In this document: piece by piece, positions 23,714-32,538 of the stretch
How positions within the stretch are numbered: position 1 is the stretch's first letter
Layout of the letters: each line of letters begins with the position of its first letter
From: Bacteroidales bacterium UBA3834
GTDB lineage: Bacteria; Bacteroidota; Bacteroidia; Bacteroidales; P3
Reading direction: 5' to 3'
NCBI GenBank assembly: GCA_002392965.1
Contig: DGIA01000005.1
Coordinates: 12,497 to 63,476, forward strand
Length of the DNA stretch: 50,980 nucleotides
Program-made: the position numbers and the translations under genes
Notes under the pieces: generated by a model
Told to the model about the DNA's origin: nothing
Seen by the model: only the letters and a program-made list of their open reading frames with translations
Databases searched by the model: none

Positions 23714-23965
23714 ATGAGCATACCTAAACCCATACAGAAGGCAATGGAAAGCTGGTGCAAAGACTACGCCGGCCACATTGAGTACCTTGGCGAGTACCGG
23801 GAGGGAGGTGCTTATTGCTATCATTTTGACGAGCCTGTCAATATAGGTTTCCCAGTTGTGTGTTTACTCAATTCCGACGGCAAAGTTGACGAAATCGACG
23901 CACCGAAATCGTTTGAAATAATCAACTCACTTGTCAAAGATCTCGACGAAGTCGGTGTTGAATAG
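23714..23965 (+). CDS. Small protein of unknown function
   Basis: 83 residues from MSIPKPIQKAMESWCKDYAGH. I do not recognise a family. It looks like a real soluble alpha/beta protein: an amphipathic N-terminal helix, then HIEYLGEYREGGAYCYHFDEP, a hydrophobic strand IGFPVVCLLNSDGKV, and a C-terminal acidic helix (EIINSLVKDLDEVG). Coding is supported by a consensus promoter just upstream and a terminator 22 bp downstream. I use the ATG at 23714 because an in-frame ATG at 23702 lies inside the -7 box. It stands alone between the repeat array and the Bat operon. Confidence 0.65.
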   Translation: MSIPKPIQKAMESWCKDYAGHIEYLGEYREGGAYCYHFDEPVNIGFPVVCLLNSDGKVDEIDAPKSFEIINSLVKDLDEVGVE

Positions 23966-23987
23966 CTTGTTGTCAATCCTCATAATA

Positions 23988-24008
23988 CCACGGCAGCCGT
24001 GGGTTTTT
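23988..24008 (+). terminator. Terminator of the small gene
   Basis: CCACGG (23988-23993), loop CAG, CCGTGG (23997-24002), then GTTTTT. A compact GC stem with a T run, 22 bp after the stop codon. Confidence 0.8.
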
Positions 24009-24045
24009 CCTTCGCCATTATTGCACAGATAATCCAGTGTCCGGT

Positions 24046-24075
24046 CGGCGCTGTTGTCGCGCTGCGGCAACGCCG
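24046..24075. other. GC-rich hairpin before the Bat operon
   Basis: GTTGTCGC (24053-24060) pairs with GCGGCAAC (24064-24071) around loop GCT, extended by CGGC / GCCG with a bulge. No T run follows on either strand. It lies upstream of the likely moxR promoter, so it is not in the operon leader. Role unknown. Confidence 0.4.
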
Positions 24076-24135
24076 TAAAGGGAGGAAGTTTTTGTTTTAA
24101 TCTTTTTAACTTTTTATATTCGCCGGGCGATACAA

Positions 24136-24143
24136 TATTTTTG
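24136..24143 (+). promoter_or_regulatory. -7 box of the Bat operon
   Basis: TATTTTTG, about 80 bases before the moxR ATG. No good TTTG at 19-21 bp upstream. It is the only -7 match in the gap in this orientation. Confidence 0.45.
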
Positions 24144-24222
24144 TGTTTCCCATGTTATGAGACATGAATTGAGTGATCAATTCAGGACTATACCGTTTGA
24201 CTGAAACAAAAACAAAGATACA

Positions 24223-25236
24223 ATGGAAACCGTGAACATTCAAGAACTAAACGAGCGGGTGAACCGCGAGAGCGCCTTTGTGGATATGCTGACGATGGAG
24301 GTGGGGAAGCAGATAGTGGGTCAGAAGCACATGGTGGAGGGGCTGATGATAGGCCTGCTGAGCAACGGACATGTGCTGCTGGAGGGAGTGCCAGGATTGG
24401 CGAAAACACTGACCATCACCACTTTGGCGAAGGCCATCGACGCGAAATTCAGCCGCATCCAGTTCACGCCCGACCTGCTGCCGGCCGACCTCATAGGCAC
24501 GATGATCTATAGCCAGAAGAACGAGCAGTTCCAGGTGAAGAAAGGGCCGATATTCAGTCATTTCATCCTGGCGGACGAGATCAACCGTGCGCCGGCGAAG
24601 GTGCAGAGCGCGCTGCTGGAGGCGATGCAGGAGCGCCAGGTGACGATCGGCGAGCAGACCTTCCCTCTGCAGGAGCCGTTCTTGGTGATGGCCACGCAGA
24701 ACCCCATCGAGCAGGAAGGCACCTATCCGCTGCCCGAGGCCCAGGTGGATCGCTTCCTGCTGAAGGTGGTGATCGGCTACCCCAAGCGCGACGAGGAGCG
24801 GCAGATCGTGCACCAGCAGGTGAACCGCGTCGCGGCGGAGAATGCCACACGAGACGGACAATCCAAGGCCATCCTCAGCCCCGCCGACATCATGAAGGCC
24901 CGCGAGGTGGTGCGCGAGGTGTATATGGACGAGAAGATTGAGAATTACATCACCGACATCGTGTTTGCCACACGCTATCCGGAGCAGTACGGCTTGGAGA
25001 AGATGAAAGCGCTCATCAGCTACGGCGCCTCGCCGCGTGGAAGCATCGGCCTGGCCACCGCCTCGAAGGCCTACGCCTTCATGCACCGCCGCGGATACGT
25101 CATTCCCGAGGATGTGCGCGCAGTGGCGATGGACGTGCTGCGCCACCGCATCGGGCTGACCTACGAAGCCGAAGCCGAGAACGTGACCAGCGAGGAACTG
25201 GTGAACGAGGTGTTGAACAGGGTGGATGTGCCGTAA
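24223..25236 (+). CDS. MoxR family AAA+ ATPase
   Basis: 337 residues, full length. MoxR ATPases act as chaperone-like partners that remodel VWA-domain proteins encoded nearby. Walker A is GVPGLAKT (about 46-53), Walker B is ILADEINRAPAK, sensor 1 lies in ATQNPIEQEGTYPLPEAQVDRF, and a C-terminal lid domain follows. It leads the Bat operon; DUF58 follows after an 85-bp gap containing an ATTGAAAATTG-type repeat. In other bacteria, moxR-DUF58-VWA clusters influence envelope stress and oxygen tolerance. Confidence 0.93.
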   Translation: METVNIQELNERVNRESAFVDMLTMEVGKQIVGQKHMVEGLMIGLLSNGHVLLEGVPGLAKTLTITTLAKAIDAKFSRIQFTPDLLPADLIGTMIYSQKNEQFQVKKGPIFSHFILADEINRAPAKVQSALLEAMQERQVTIGEQTFPLQEPFLVMATQNPIEQEGTYPLPEAQVDRFLLKVVIGYPKRDEERQIVHQQVNRVAAENATRDGQSKAILSPADIMKAREVVREVYMDEKIENYITDIVFATRYPEQYGLEKMKALISYGASPRGSIGLATASKAYAFMHRRGYVIPEDVRAVAMDVLRHRIGLTYEAEAENVTSEELVNEVLNRVDVP

Positions 25237-25271
25237 TGAATTGAAAATTGAGAATTGAAAATTGAAAATTG
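25237..25271. repeat. AT-rich dispersed repeat, copy 1
   Basis: Built from GAATTGAAAATTG units directly after the moxR stop and before DUF58. The same motif occurs on the minus strand at 47734-47768, also between a stop and the next start. Confidence 0.65.
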
Positions 25272-25321
25272 GCTGACGCCACAATTCTACGATTCAACAA
25301 TCAACAATTGAAATTTGTAAG

Positions 25322-26194
25322 GTGGATGAAGAGATTATCAAGAAGGTTCGCAAGATAGAGATCAAGGCGCGAGGGCTGAGCCAGCAGATGTTCAGCGGCG
25401 AGTACCACTCGGCCTTCAAAGGACGCGGGATGGCGTTCAGCGAGGTGCGGGAGTATCAGTACGGCGACGACGTGAGGAACATCGACTGGAACGTGACCGC
25501 GAGGTTGGCGCACCCCTACGTGAAGGTGTTCGAGGAGGAGCGCGAGTTGACGGTGATGCTGCTGGTGGATGTGAGCGGCAGCGGCCGATTCGGCACCCAC
25601 TCGCAGTTCAAGGAGGAGCTGGCGGCCGAGGTGGCAGCCACCTTGGCGTTCAGCGCCATAGCCAACAACGACAAGGTGGGTATGCTGCTTTTCAGCGACC
25701 GCATCGAGAAATTCATCCCCCCGAAGAAGGGGCGCAGTCATATCCTGCGCATCATCCGCGAACTGATCACTTTCAAGCCCGAGAGCAACGGCACCGACCT
25801 GGGGTTGGCCCTGGGATACTTCCAGAATGTCATCAAGAAGCGCTGTACGGCCTTCCTGCTGAGCGACTTCTACGACCGTGGCTACAGCGACGCGTTGAAG
25901 CTGGCTGCGGGCAAGCACGACCTGGTGGCCTTGCGGCTGGTGGATCGGCGGGAGGAGAAGATGGAAGACCTGGGGCTGGTGAAGTTCTACGACCCCGAGA
26001 GCACGGAGACCCTGTGGGTGGATACCGGCGACGCCGCGGTGCGACGCGCCGTGGATGCCCGCACCGCGGCCCACAGCCGCGAGGTGGAAGAGACCATGCG
26101 CCGCTACGGCATCGACATGGCCACGATGCACACGGGCGAGGACTTCGTGGCACCGCTGAGGGGCTTGTTTGCAAGAAGAAGCTGTGTTAGTTAG
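25322..26194 (+). CDS. DUF58 protein, VWA-like, of the Bat operon
   Basis: 290 residues. The DUF58 signature VREYQYGDDVRNIDWNVTAR lies near residues 40-60, followed by a VWA-like Rossmann domain starting MLLVDVSGSGRFG (MIDAS-type DxSxS). It is the usual partner of MoxR and probably cytosolic or membrane-peripheral. The start is GTG at 25322; the following KKVRKIEIKARGLS aligns with the N-terminus of Bacteroidetes relatives, so no further upstream start is needed. The next gene begins 5 bp after its stop. Confidence 0.88.
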   Translation: MDEEIIKKVRKIEIKARGLSQQMFSGEYHSAFKGRGMAFSEVREYQYGDDVRNIDWNVTARLAHPYVKVFEEERELTVMLLVDVSGSGRFGTHSQFKEELAAEVAATLAFSAIANNDKVGMLLFSDRIEKFIPPKKGRSHILRIIRELITFKPESNGTDLGLALGYFQNVIKKRCTAFLLSDFYDRGYSDALKLAAGKHDLVALRLVDRREEKMEDLGLVKFYDPESTETLWVDTGDAAVRRAVDARTAAHSREVEETMRRYGIDMATMHTGEDFVAPLRGLFARRSCVS

Positions 26195-26199
26195 GAAGT

Positions 26200-27111
26200 A
26201 TGAGTCAAATGATGAACGAAAAGAAGATAGCAAAGGTCTGGGCAAAGGTGATGGCGGGAGCGATGGTTTTCGCGTTCCACATCCTGCCTTGCAGCCTGAT
26301 GGCACAGGCCACTCTGGCGGCCGACACCATCGCCCTGGGCGATCAGACGACACTGCATATTCCCGTCGGCACCGACAGCCTGCCGGTGCTGGATCTCGGC
26401 AAAGTGGAGGTTGTGGAGCAACATATCGACACAGTGTCACAGGTTTTGATTTCCACGGTCACATGCTTTGAACCCGGCGAGCATTGGCTGCACATCGGTC
26501 CTTGCGACTCGCTGCCGCTGGTAGTCACCGACGTGGAAGTGGATACCACGACGGCCGAGATACGCGACATCGCCCCTATCCAGCGGGTGCCCTACACCTT
26601 CTGGGAGGTGTTCCGCTGGGTGCTGCTGGCATGGGTTGTGGCCGCCGTGGCCATTGTGGCCTGGTGGCTCATCGAGCGCAGGAAACGCCACGGGAGCCTA
26701 TTCGCCCACCACGAGCCAGTCGATACCCGCACGCCGGAGGAGCGTGCCCTCGACGGGCTGGAGGAGTTGCGACAGAGCCACCTGTGGCAAGCCGGCCGAG
26801 TGAAAGAATACCACACAAGGCTCACCGACCTGGTACGCCAATTCATCGAGGAAAGCACCGACATCCGCGCCACCGAGATGACCAGCGGAGAGACGGTGGA
26901 GGCCGTGGGGAGCAGAGGGTGGATGGCGGAGGTCGGATTACTGCAAACCATTTTCACGACGGCGGACTTGGTGAAATTCGCCAAGAGCGAGCCGCTGCCC
27001 CAAGAGCATGAAGCCTCGATGACGGCAGCGGTGGAGTTTGTCCGCAACCTGTGGGAGGCCGTGAAGCCGGCAGAGACAGGCGACAAAGAGACAGGAGGGA
27101 AAGAGGCATGA
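26200..27111 (+). CDS. Bat-operon membrane protein of unknown role
   Basis: 303 residues. It has an N-terminal signal (MAGAMVFAFHILPCSLMAQA), then a beta-rich extracytoplasmic domain (about 40-125), one transmembrane helix (WVLLAWVVAAVAIVAWWLI, about 145-163) and a charged cytoplasmic helical domain. Topology and position match the small BatD-like/DUF4381-like proteins found between DUF58 and batA in Bat clusters. No catalytic motif. The stop overlaps the batA start as ATGA, indicating coupling. It probably bridges the periplasmic BatD-type domains and the cytosolic ATPase module, which is inference. Confidence 0.75.
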   Translation: MSQMMNEKKIAKVWAKVMAGAMVFAFHILPCSLMAQATLAADTIALGDQTTLHIPVGTDSLPVLDLGKVEVVEQHIDTVSQVLISTVTCFEPGEHWLHIGPCDSLPLVVTDVEVDTTTAEIRDIAPIQRVPYTFWEVFRWVLLAWVVAAVAIVAWWLIERRKRHGSLFAHHEPVDTRTPEERALDGLEELRQSHLWQAGRVKEYHTRLTDLVRQFIEESTDIRATEMTSGETVEAVGSRGWMAEVGLLQTIFTTADLVKFAKSEPLPQEHEASMTAAVEFVRNLWEAVKPAETGDKETGGKEA

Positions 27112-28100
27112 GCAACATTGTCTTTCAACATCCGTGGTATTTGCTGGGGCTGATCGTGGTGCCGCTGATGGCAGGCTGGTGGATATGGCGCTACCGCAAG
27201 CAGGAAGCCGCCCTGCAGCATTCGGACATCGCCGTGTTCGACGGCATCGGAAAAAGCCTGCGCGTACGTCTGCGCTGGCTGCCCTACGCCCTGCGCTGTG
27301 TGGCGGTGGGGGCGGTGGTGGTGGCACTGGCTCGTCCGCAAAGCCGCCTGAGCCGTCAAGAGATGACGGTGGAGGGCATCGACATAGTGATGGCGATGGA
27401 TATCTCGGGCTCGATGCTGGCAGAGGACTTCAAACCCAACCGACTGGAAGCCGCCAAGAAGGTTGCGTCCGATTTCATCGACGGCCGCAAGAACGACCGC
27501 ATGGGACTGGTGGTCTTCGCGGGGCAGGCGTTCACCCAGGTGCCGCTGACGGTGGATCACCACGTGCTGCAGCAACAGTTGGGGAGCCTCAAAAGCGGCA
27601 TTGTGCGCGACGGCACCGCCTTGGGCGACGGGTTGGCTACCGCCATCAACCGCATCAAGGACAGCGAAGCCAAAAGCAAGGTCATCATCCTGCTGACGGA
27701 CGGAGTGAACAACCAGGGCAGCGTGGATCCGCTGAGTGCCGCCGAGATAGCTTCGCTCTACGGCATCCGCCTCTATACAATCGGCGTGGGTTCATTGGGC
27801 AAAGCCCCCTACCCCTTCAAAGACCAGTTCGGCAGGGTGCACTACCAGAACATCGACGTGGAGATCGACGAGGCGCTGATGCAGCAGATGTCGGCCGCCA
27901 CTGGCGACGGCCGCTACTTCCGTGCCACCAACAAGAAAGCCCTGCAGGAGATATTCGGCCAGATTGACGAGATGGAGAAGAGCAAGATAGATGTCACCCA
28001 ATATGCGCAGACCAAGGACGAACAGGGGCGCTGGCTGTGGCTGGCGTTCATCGCCCTGATGCTTGAAGTGGTTGTGCGGTGGGGATGGATGAAGTTATGA
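27108..28100 (+). CDS. batA: BatA, membrane-anchored VWA protein
   Basis: 330 residues from MSNIVFQHPWYLLGLIVVPL. Two N-terminal transmembrane helices, then a VWA domain with a complete MIDAS (MAMDISGSMLAEDF, with the later Thr and Asp in GDGLATA and LLTDGVNNQ). A last hydrophobic segment (LWLAFIALMLEVVVRWGW) is at the C-terminus. VWA proteins bind partners through a divalent metal. The ATG at 27108 has AGGAGG nine bases upstream and an ATGA overlap with the preceding gene, so the longer frame from 27051 is rejected. Named for Bacteroides aerotolerance. Confidence 0.92.
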   Translation: MSNIVFQHPWYLLGLIVVPLMAGWWIWRYRKQEAALQHSDIAVFDGIGKSLRVRLRWLPYALRCVAVGAVVVALARPQSRLSRQEMTVEGIDIVMAMDISGSMLAEDFKPNRLEAAKKVASDFIDGRKNDRMGLVVFAGQAFTQVPLTVDHHVLQQQLGSLKSGIVRDGTALGDGLATAINRIKDSEAKSKVIILLTDGVNNQGSVDPLSAAEIASLYGIRLYTIGVGSLGKAPYPFKDQFGRVHYQNIDVEIDEALMQQMSAATGDGRYFRATNKKALQEIFGQIDEMEKSKIDVTQYAQTKDEQGRWLWLAFIALMLEVVVRWGWMKL

Positions 28101-28117
28101 GTTAAGAGGTAAGAGTT

Positions 28118-29167
28118 ATGATTCATTTTGAACATATCAATTATTTGTGGCTGTTGGTGCTGGTTCCCATGGCGGGAGTGCTGTGGGGATTGACCGAATG
28201 GCGCAGAAAGAAACGGCTGGAGCAGTGGGCAGAACGGACCATGTTTCCCCGACTCATCCCCGACCGTTCGCGTTGGCGTCCGATCATCAAAATGACGCTG
28301 CTGCTGGCAGCAATGGCCTTCCTGATTGTGGCGATGGCCAATCCGCAGTTTGGCACCCGTCTTGAGAAAGGCAAGCGGGCAGGCAGCGACGTAGCCATCT
28401 GTCTGGACTTGAGCAACAGCATGATGGCCGAAGACATACAGCCCAACCGCCTGGAGCGCAGCAAACGGGTGGTGGCCAACCTGCTGAGTCAACTGACCGG
28501 CGACCGAGTGAGCCTGGTGGCTTTTGCTGGAAGCAGTTTCATCCAGATGCCGCTCACCTCCGACTACAGCGCCGCCAAGTTGTTTCTCGACGAGATGGAC
28601 TGCAGCATGATTCCCGAACAAGGCACCGCCATCGGCGACGCCATCGAGAAGGCCATGATGACACTGGGCTATGGCGACGAGGAACACGAATGGAAAAAGA
28701 ACAACAACCGCGCCATCATCATTATCAGCGACGGAGAGAACCATGAAGATGACGCTATCGGAGCTGCACGCGAAGCCGCCCGACAGGGAGTGAGAGTATG
28801 CACCATCGGCATGGGATTGCCACAGGGTTCGCCGATTCCCCAGTTCGACGCCCATGGACAACGGAACAACTACAAGCGCAACCGCGACGGAAGCGTCATC
28901 ATGACTCACCTCAACGAGCAGATGTTGCGCGACGTGGCTTCGGCCGGCAACGGCACCTACCTCCGGGCGGGCAACGTCAACAGCGGACTCGGCGACATTC
29001 TCAAACTAATAGCCAATCTGGAGAAAGAAGAGTTCGGCGAAGCCCAGTTCGCCGCCTATGAGAGCCGGTATATGTACCCCCTGGCGGCCACATTGGTCTG
29101 CCTATTGGCCGAAATACTTCTTTTTGAGAGGCGCAACCGCAAATGGAACCTAGACAAGATGCTATGA
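28118..29167 (+). CDS. batB: BatB, membrane-anchored VWA protein
   Basis: 349 residues, paralogous to BatA. An N-terminal helix pair (YLWLLVLVPMAGVLWGL and MTLLLAAMAFLIVAMAN) precedes a VWA domain with MIDAS CLDLSNSMMAEDIQ and IIIISDGENHEDD. The last helix is YPLAATLVCLLAEILLF. The 17-bp gap after batA carries an AGTTATGAGTTAAGAG-type dispersed repeat. Its stop overlaps the batC start (ATGA). Confidence 0.92.
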   Translation: MIHFEHINYLWLLVLVPMAGVLWGLTEWRRKKRLEQWAERTMFPRLIPDRSRWRPIIKMTLLLAAMAFLIVAMANPQFGTRLEKGKRAGSDVAICLDLSNSMMAEDIQPNRLERSKRVVANLLSQLTGDRVSLVAFAGSSFIQMPLTSDYSAAKLFLDEMDCSMIPEQGTAIGDAIEKAMMTLGYGDEEHEWKKNNNRAIIIISDGENHEDDAIGAAREAARQGVRVCTIGMGLPQGSPIPQFDAHGQRNNYKRNRDGSVIMTHLNEQMLRDVASAGNGTYLRAGNVNSGLGDILKLIANLEKEEFGEAQFAAYESRYMYPLAATLVCLLAEILLFERRNRKWNLDKML

Positions 29168-29919
29168 GAAAGACAATCATCCTACTCACATTGCTATCAT
29201 TCACCCTCTGCCTGGCAGCCCAAGCCAACCGGCATCAGCTGCGGGAAGGCAACCGGGAGTACAAGAAGCAGCACTACGACAAGGCCGAGGTGGCCTACCG
29301 GCGAGCCTTGGAACAAGATTCTGCCGATTTTCGTGGACAATACAATCTGGCCAACGGACTTTACAGGCAGAAGAAATACAGCGAGGCAGCCCGCCACTAC
29401 GAACAGGCACTGGCCAACCAGAACCTCACCAAGAAGCAACGTGCACAGGCGCTTCACAACCAAGGGAACAGCCTCCTTGAGGCCGCCATGCATGACGGAC
29501 AGATGCAAGGACTGCAACAGGCCGTGGGCTGCTATCAATCGGCACTCAAACTCGACCCCAAGAACGAAGACACCCGATACAATCTGGCCTATGCCCGCCG
29601 GCTGCTCCAACAACAGCAACAGCAGCAACAACAAAACCAGCAGCAGCAAAAAGACCAGCAAGACAAACAGCAACAACAGCAACAGAACCAGAACCAGCAA
29701 CAGAATCAGCAACAGAATCAGAATCAGCAACAGCAAGACAAACAGCAGCAGCCTCAACAAAACCAGCAACAACAAAGGCAGCAACAGCAACAGGAGCGCC
29801 AAAAAGAAGAGGCCGAACGGATGCTCGAGGCTGTGAAGAACAACGAAAAGCAGGCACTCAAAGACAAGGAGAAATCCAACAAAACTGTGCGGGCACATAA
29901 AACAGAGAAAGACTGGTAA
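29164..29919 (+). CDS. batC: BatC, TPR protein with very Gln-rich tail
   Basis: 251 residues from MRKTIILLTLLSFTLCLAAQ (Sec signal), so periplasmic. TPR repeats occupy about 25-145 (REGNREYKKQHYDKAEVAYRRALE; YNLANGLYRQKKYSEAARHYEQAL; the last ends in KNEDTRYNLAYA). Residues ~149-213 form a low-complexity tract with over forty Gln, interrupted by Asn, Lys and Asp. The end is charged and helical (EEAERMLEAVKNNEKQALKDKE). The ATG at 29164 is preferred to 29143 because of the ATGA overlap with batB. It presumably scaffolds the Bat complex. Confidence 0.9.
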   Translation: MRKTIILLTLLSFTLCLAAQANRHQLREGNREYKKQHYDKAEVAYRRALEQDSADFRGQYNLANGLYRQKKYSEAARHYEQALANQNLTKKQRAQALHNQGNSLLEAAMHDGQMQGLQQAVGCYQSALKLDPKNEDTRYNLAYARRLLQQQQQQQQQNQQQQKDQQDKQQQQQQNQNQQQNQQQNQNQQQQDKQQQPQQNQQQQRQQQQQERQKEEAERMLEAVKNNEKQALKDKEKSNKTVRAHKTEKDW

Positions 29920-29922
29920 GCC

Positions 29923-31743
29923 ATGAAAAAGACTCTTTTATATCTTCTTATACTGAATGTTTTGGGGATGGCCTCCGCCCAACAGATGACGGTGCAGGCT
30001 CCCTCATCGGTCTATGTTGGCGACAACTTCACCGTCCGATTTGTGGTGGATGAGCAGGCCAAGGACTTCAAAGGGCCTTCCTTTAAAGGCTTCTCCCTCC
30101 GCTCCGGACCCAACACTTCGTCATCCACCAGCATGAGCTTCATCAATGGCCAGATGTCACGTTCGGTGAGCACTACTTTCAGCTACACACTTCTGGCCGA
30201 TGTCGAAGGCACCTTCACCATTGACCCAGCCTCATGCACAGCCAACGGTAAGAAAGTCAGTTCGTCGGCATTTTCCATCAAGGTGGAAAAAGGTTCGGGA
30301 AGACGGCATCAACAGCAGCAGCAAGCTTATGATCCGTGGGGACGCCAGGGACAGTCGCAACAACAACAGCAACAAACCACCCAAATAGACGAGAAAAGTC
30401 TCTTTGCACGTGCCTCGGTCAGCAAAGTCAATCCTTATCAGGGCGAACAAGTAATCATCACTTACAAAATTTACACACAAGTACCCATCAGCCAGTTTGC
30501 CATCGATAAACTGCCGGGCAACCGTGGTTTCTGGGCAGAAGACCTCAGCGAGGGACGCTCTGTAAAGCAGTATGAGGAAACCGTCAACGGCCGGCAATAT
30601 CAAGTGGCTGAGATACGCCGAGGAGCCCTGTTTCCCCAACAAAGCGGGAAACTCACCATCGAACCGCTCAACCTCAACGTGCTGGCCATGGTGCAACAGC
30701 AACGTCGCCGCACAGGTACCATCTTCGACCTCTTCGACGACCCCTTCTTCAGTGCCCGCCAGGCCGTTGAACGGCCCCTCAGCACGAGTCCCGTCACGGT
30801 CAATGTCAAGCCCCTGCCTGATGCTCCCGACGGCTTCACGGGCGGTGTGGGTCGCTTTGACATCTCTGGAGGGCTGAACCTAAATCAAGTGAAGGCCAAC
30901 GAGGCGGTCAGCTACCGCGTCACCATCAACGGCACAGGCAATCTGATGCTCATCAATGCACCGTCGCCAGAGTTTCCCAATGTATTTGAAGTCTATGATC
31001 CCCAGATAGACGACCATATCAAGAAAAACGACAATGGCATCAGCGGCAGTCGAACGTACGAGTGGGTCCTCATACCTCGCAGCCAGGGACACTATAGCAT
31101 TCCCGAGATGAAATTTGTCTATTTCGACCCCGCCGCAGGCCACTACGTCACCAAGACCATCCCCACGCAGACCATCCAAGTGGAGAAAGGTGACGTTCGC
31201 AACATAGCCCATGCCTCCGGCAAAGACGACGTGCAACTGCTCAACAGCGACATCAACTACATCCACCCCACCGGCCACCTGCATCCCGTCGGCCACAACG
31301 AGCATGCGGGATGGCCCTTTTGGTTGACGGCAGCACTTATCGTCCTGTTGACGGCAGGCGCTCTGGTCTTCAGCCACCGCCGCCAACTGGCCGAACAGGA
31401 TGTGGCTGGCATGCGACGCAAACGGGCACTCCGTCTGGCCAAGAAACGTCTGAAACGAGCTGACTCTCATCTAAAGAGCAATGACCCTAACCGTTTCTAC
31501 GAAGAGATATATCGAGCCATCTGGGGCTGTCTGTCCGACAAATACAATATAGAACCGGCACGCCTGAATCGAGAAACTGTCACCCAATGCCTGACCGAGA
31601 AAAAAGTGCCAACCGACCGTCAGGAACGTATCATGCAAGTGTTGCAGGATGTTGATATCGCACGCTTTGCCCCAGGTGACGCCCATACTCAGATGCAGGC
31701 CATCTATAACGAGGCCTTGAACATGATTGTCGCATTGGAATAA
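29923..31743 (+). CDS. batD: BatD, large periplasmic/membrane Bat protein
   Basis: 606 residues. Signal peptide (LLYLLILNVLGMASAQ), then several beta-sandwich domains: MTVQAPSSVYVGDNFTVRFVVDE, YQGEQVIITYKIYTQVPISQF, and VKANEAVSYRVTINGTGNLML. One transmembrane helix (WLTAALIVLLTAGALVF, about 465-481) leads to a cytoplasmic helical domain with LKRADSHLKSNDPNRFYEEIYRAIWG. This is the BatD architecture. It also has a short Gln-rich insert near residues 127-150, echoing BatC. It lies 3 bp after batC and 6 bp before batE. Confidence 0.92.
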   Translation: MKKTLLYLLILNVLGMASAQQMTVQAPSSVYVGDNFTVRFVVDEQAKDFKGPSFKGFSLRSGPNTSSSTSMSFINGQMSRSVSTTFSYTLLADVEGTFTIDPASCTANGKKVSSSAFSIKVEKGSGRRHQQQQQAYDPWGRQGQSQQQQQQTTQIDEKSLFARASVSKVNPYQGEQVIITYKIYTQVPISQFAIDKLPGNRGFWAEDLSEGRSVKQYEETVNGRQYQVAEIRRGALFPQQSGKLTIEPLNLNVLAMVQQQRRRTGTIFDLFDDPFFSARQAVERPLSTSPVTVNVKPLPDAPDGFTGGVGRFDISGGLNLNQVKANEAVSYRVTINGTGNLMLINAPSPEFPNVFEVYDPQIDDHIKKNDNGISGSRTYEWVLIPRSQGHYSIPEMKFVYFDPAAGHYVTKTIPTQTIQVEKGDVRNIAHASGKDDVQLLNSDINYIHPTGHLHPVGHNEHAGWPFWLTAALIVLLTAGALVFSHRRQLAEQDVAGMRRKRALRLAKKRLKRADSHLKSNDPNRFYEEIYRAIWGCLSDKYNIEPARLNRETVTQCLTEKKVPTDRQERIMQVLQDVDIARFAPGDAHTQMQAIYNEALNMIVALE

Positions 31744-31749
31744 GAATCA

Positions 31750-32538
31750 ATGAAAATGAAGCGCATATTTTCCTTACTTACGTTAGCCCTCTTATCATCC
31801 ACACTATGGGCACAATCCGACAGCGTTTTAACCGGCAAAGCAGCCATACAGGCGTGGGGTGCCGATGGCGACGAACACTATCGTCTGGGCAATTACGATC
31901 TTGCAGCCAGCTACTATGGGCATGTGCTTAGTACCGACTACGCTTCGGCCGACCTCTACTACAACCTCGGAAACTGCTATTACCGCACCGACCAAATGGG
32001 GCTTGCCATACTCTACTATAAGCGCGCCCTGCATCTCGATCCCTCCATGCGCGATGCCAAAGAGAACCTGGCGCTGGCCCAGAGCCACACCATCGACCGT
32101 ATTGCCGTACTGCCGCAGTTCTTCCTTGTACGTTGGATTGATGCACTCTGTACTCATATCTCCCCAGCCTTGTGGCAAGTCATCTGGCTGATCTTGCTTG
32201 CATTGCTTGGAGGAGCACTGTTCTGTTTCCTACGGGGTGGCAACCATACTGTCCGTAAAGTTGGATTTATCTCCATTGTGATTCTGGCTCTGCTGCTAGC
32301 ACTATCCACATGGCTCCTGATACGCACCACACACCGCTACAACGCCCACAGCGAAGCCGTGGTGACACTCCCCGCCATCACGGTCAAAAGCTCGCCAGAA
32401 CAGCAAAGCGTCGATAAACTCATCCTTCACGAAGGCACCCTTGTCAATATCACCGACAGCCTCGCAGGATGGTACAAAATCACCCTCGCTGACGGCACTA
32501 CCGGCTGGTGCAATTCCGAAGAAATCGTACGCATATGA
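31750..32538 (+). CDS. batE: BatE, TPR and SH3-like membrane protein
   Basis: 262 residues. Signal-like start (RIFSLLTLALLSSTLWAQ), TPR pair (ADGDEHYRLGNYDLAASYYGHVL; ADLYYNLGNCYYRTDQMGLAILYYKRAL), two transmembrane helices (VIWLILLALLGGALFCFL and VGFISIVILALLLALSTWLLI) and a C-terminal SH3-like domain (AITVKSSPEQQSVDKLILHEGT to TGWCNSEEIVRI). This order is typical of BatE, last of the classical Bat proteins. Its stop overlaps the WG-repeat gene start as ATGA, so the transcript appears to continue. Confidence 0.9.
   Translation: MKMKRIFSLLTLALLSSTLWAQSDSVLTGKAAIQAWGADGDEHYRLGNYDLAASYYGHVLSTDYASADLYYNLGNCYYRTDQMGLAILYYKRALHLDPSMRDAKENLALAQSHTIDRIAVLPQFFLVRWIDALCTHISPALWQVIWLILLALLGGALFCFLRGGNHTVRKVGFISIVILALLLALSTWLLIRTTHRYNAHSEAVVTLPAITVKSSPEQQSVDKLILHEGTLVNITDSLAGWYKITLADGTTGWCNSEEIVRI

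Noticed and set aside
24213..24220. Minus-strand TATCTTTG box directly before the moxR ATG
   Set aside because: It points away from moxR into sequence with no gene and lacks a -33 element; probably a chance match.
23966..24222. An open minus-strand frame of about 70 codons through the terminator region
   Set aside because: It has no usable start codon, a stop directly upstream, and overlaps the + strand terminator; I could not match it to any family.
22800..24222. tRNA or other known structured RNA in the long intergenic region
   Set aside because: I found no cloverleaf, CCA end or conserved T-loop; the hairpins seen are short terminators or isolated stems.
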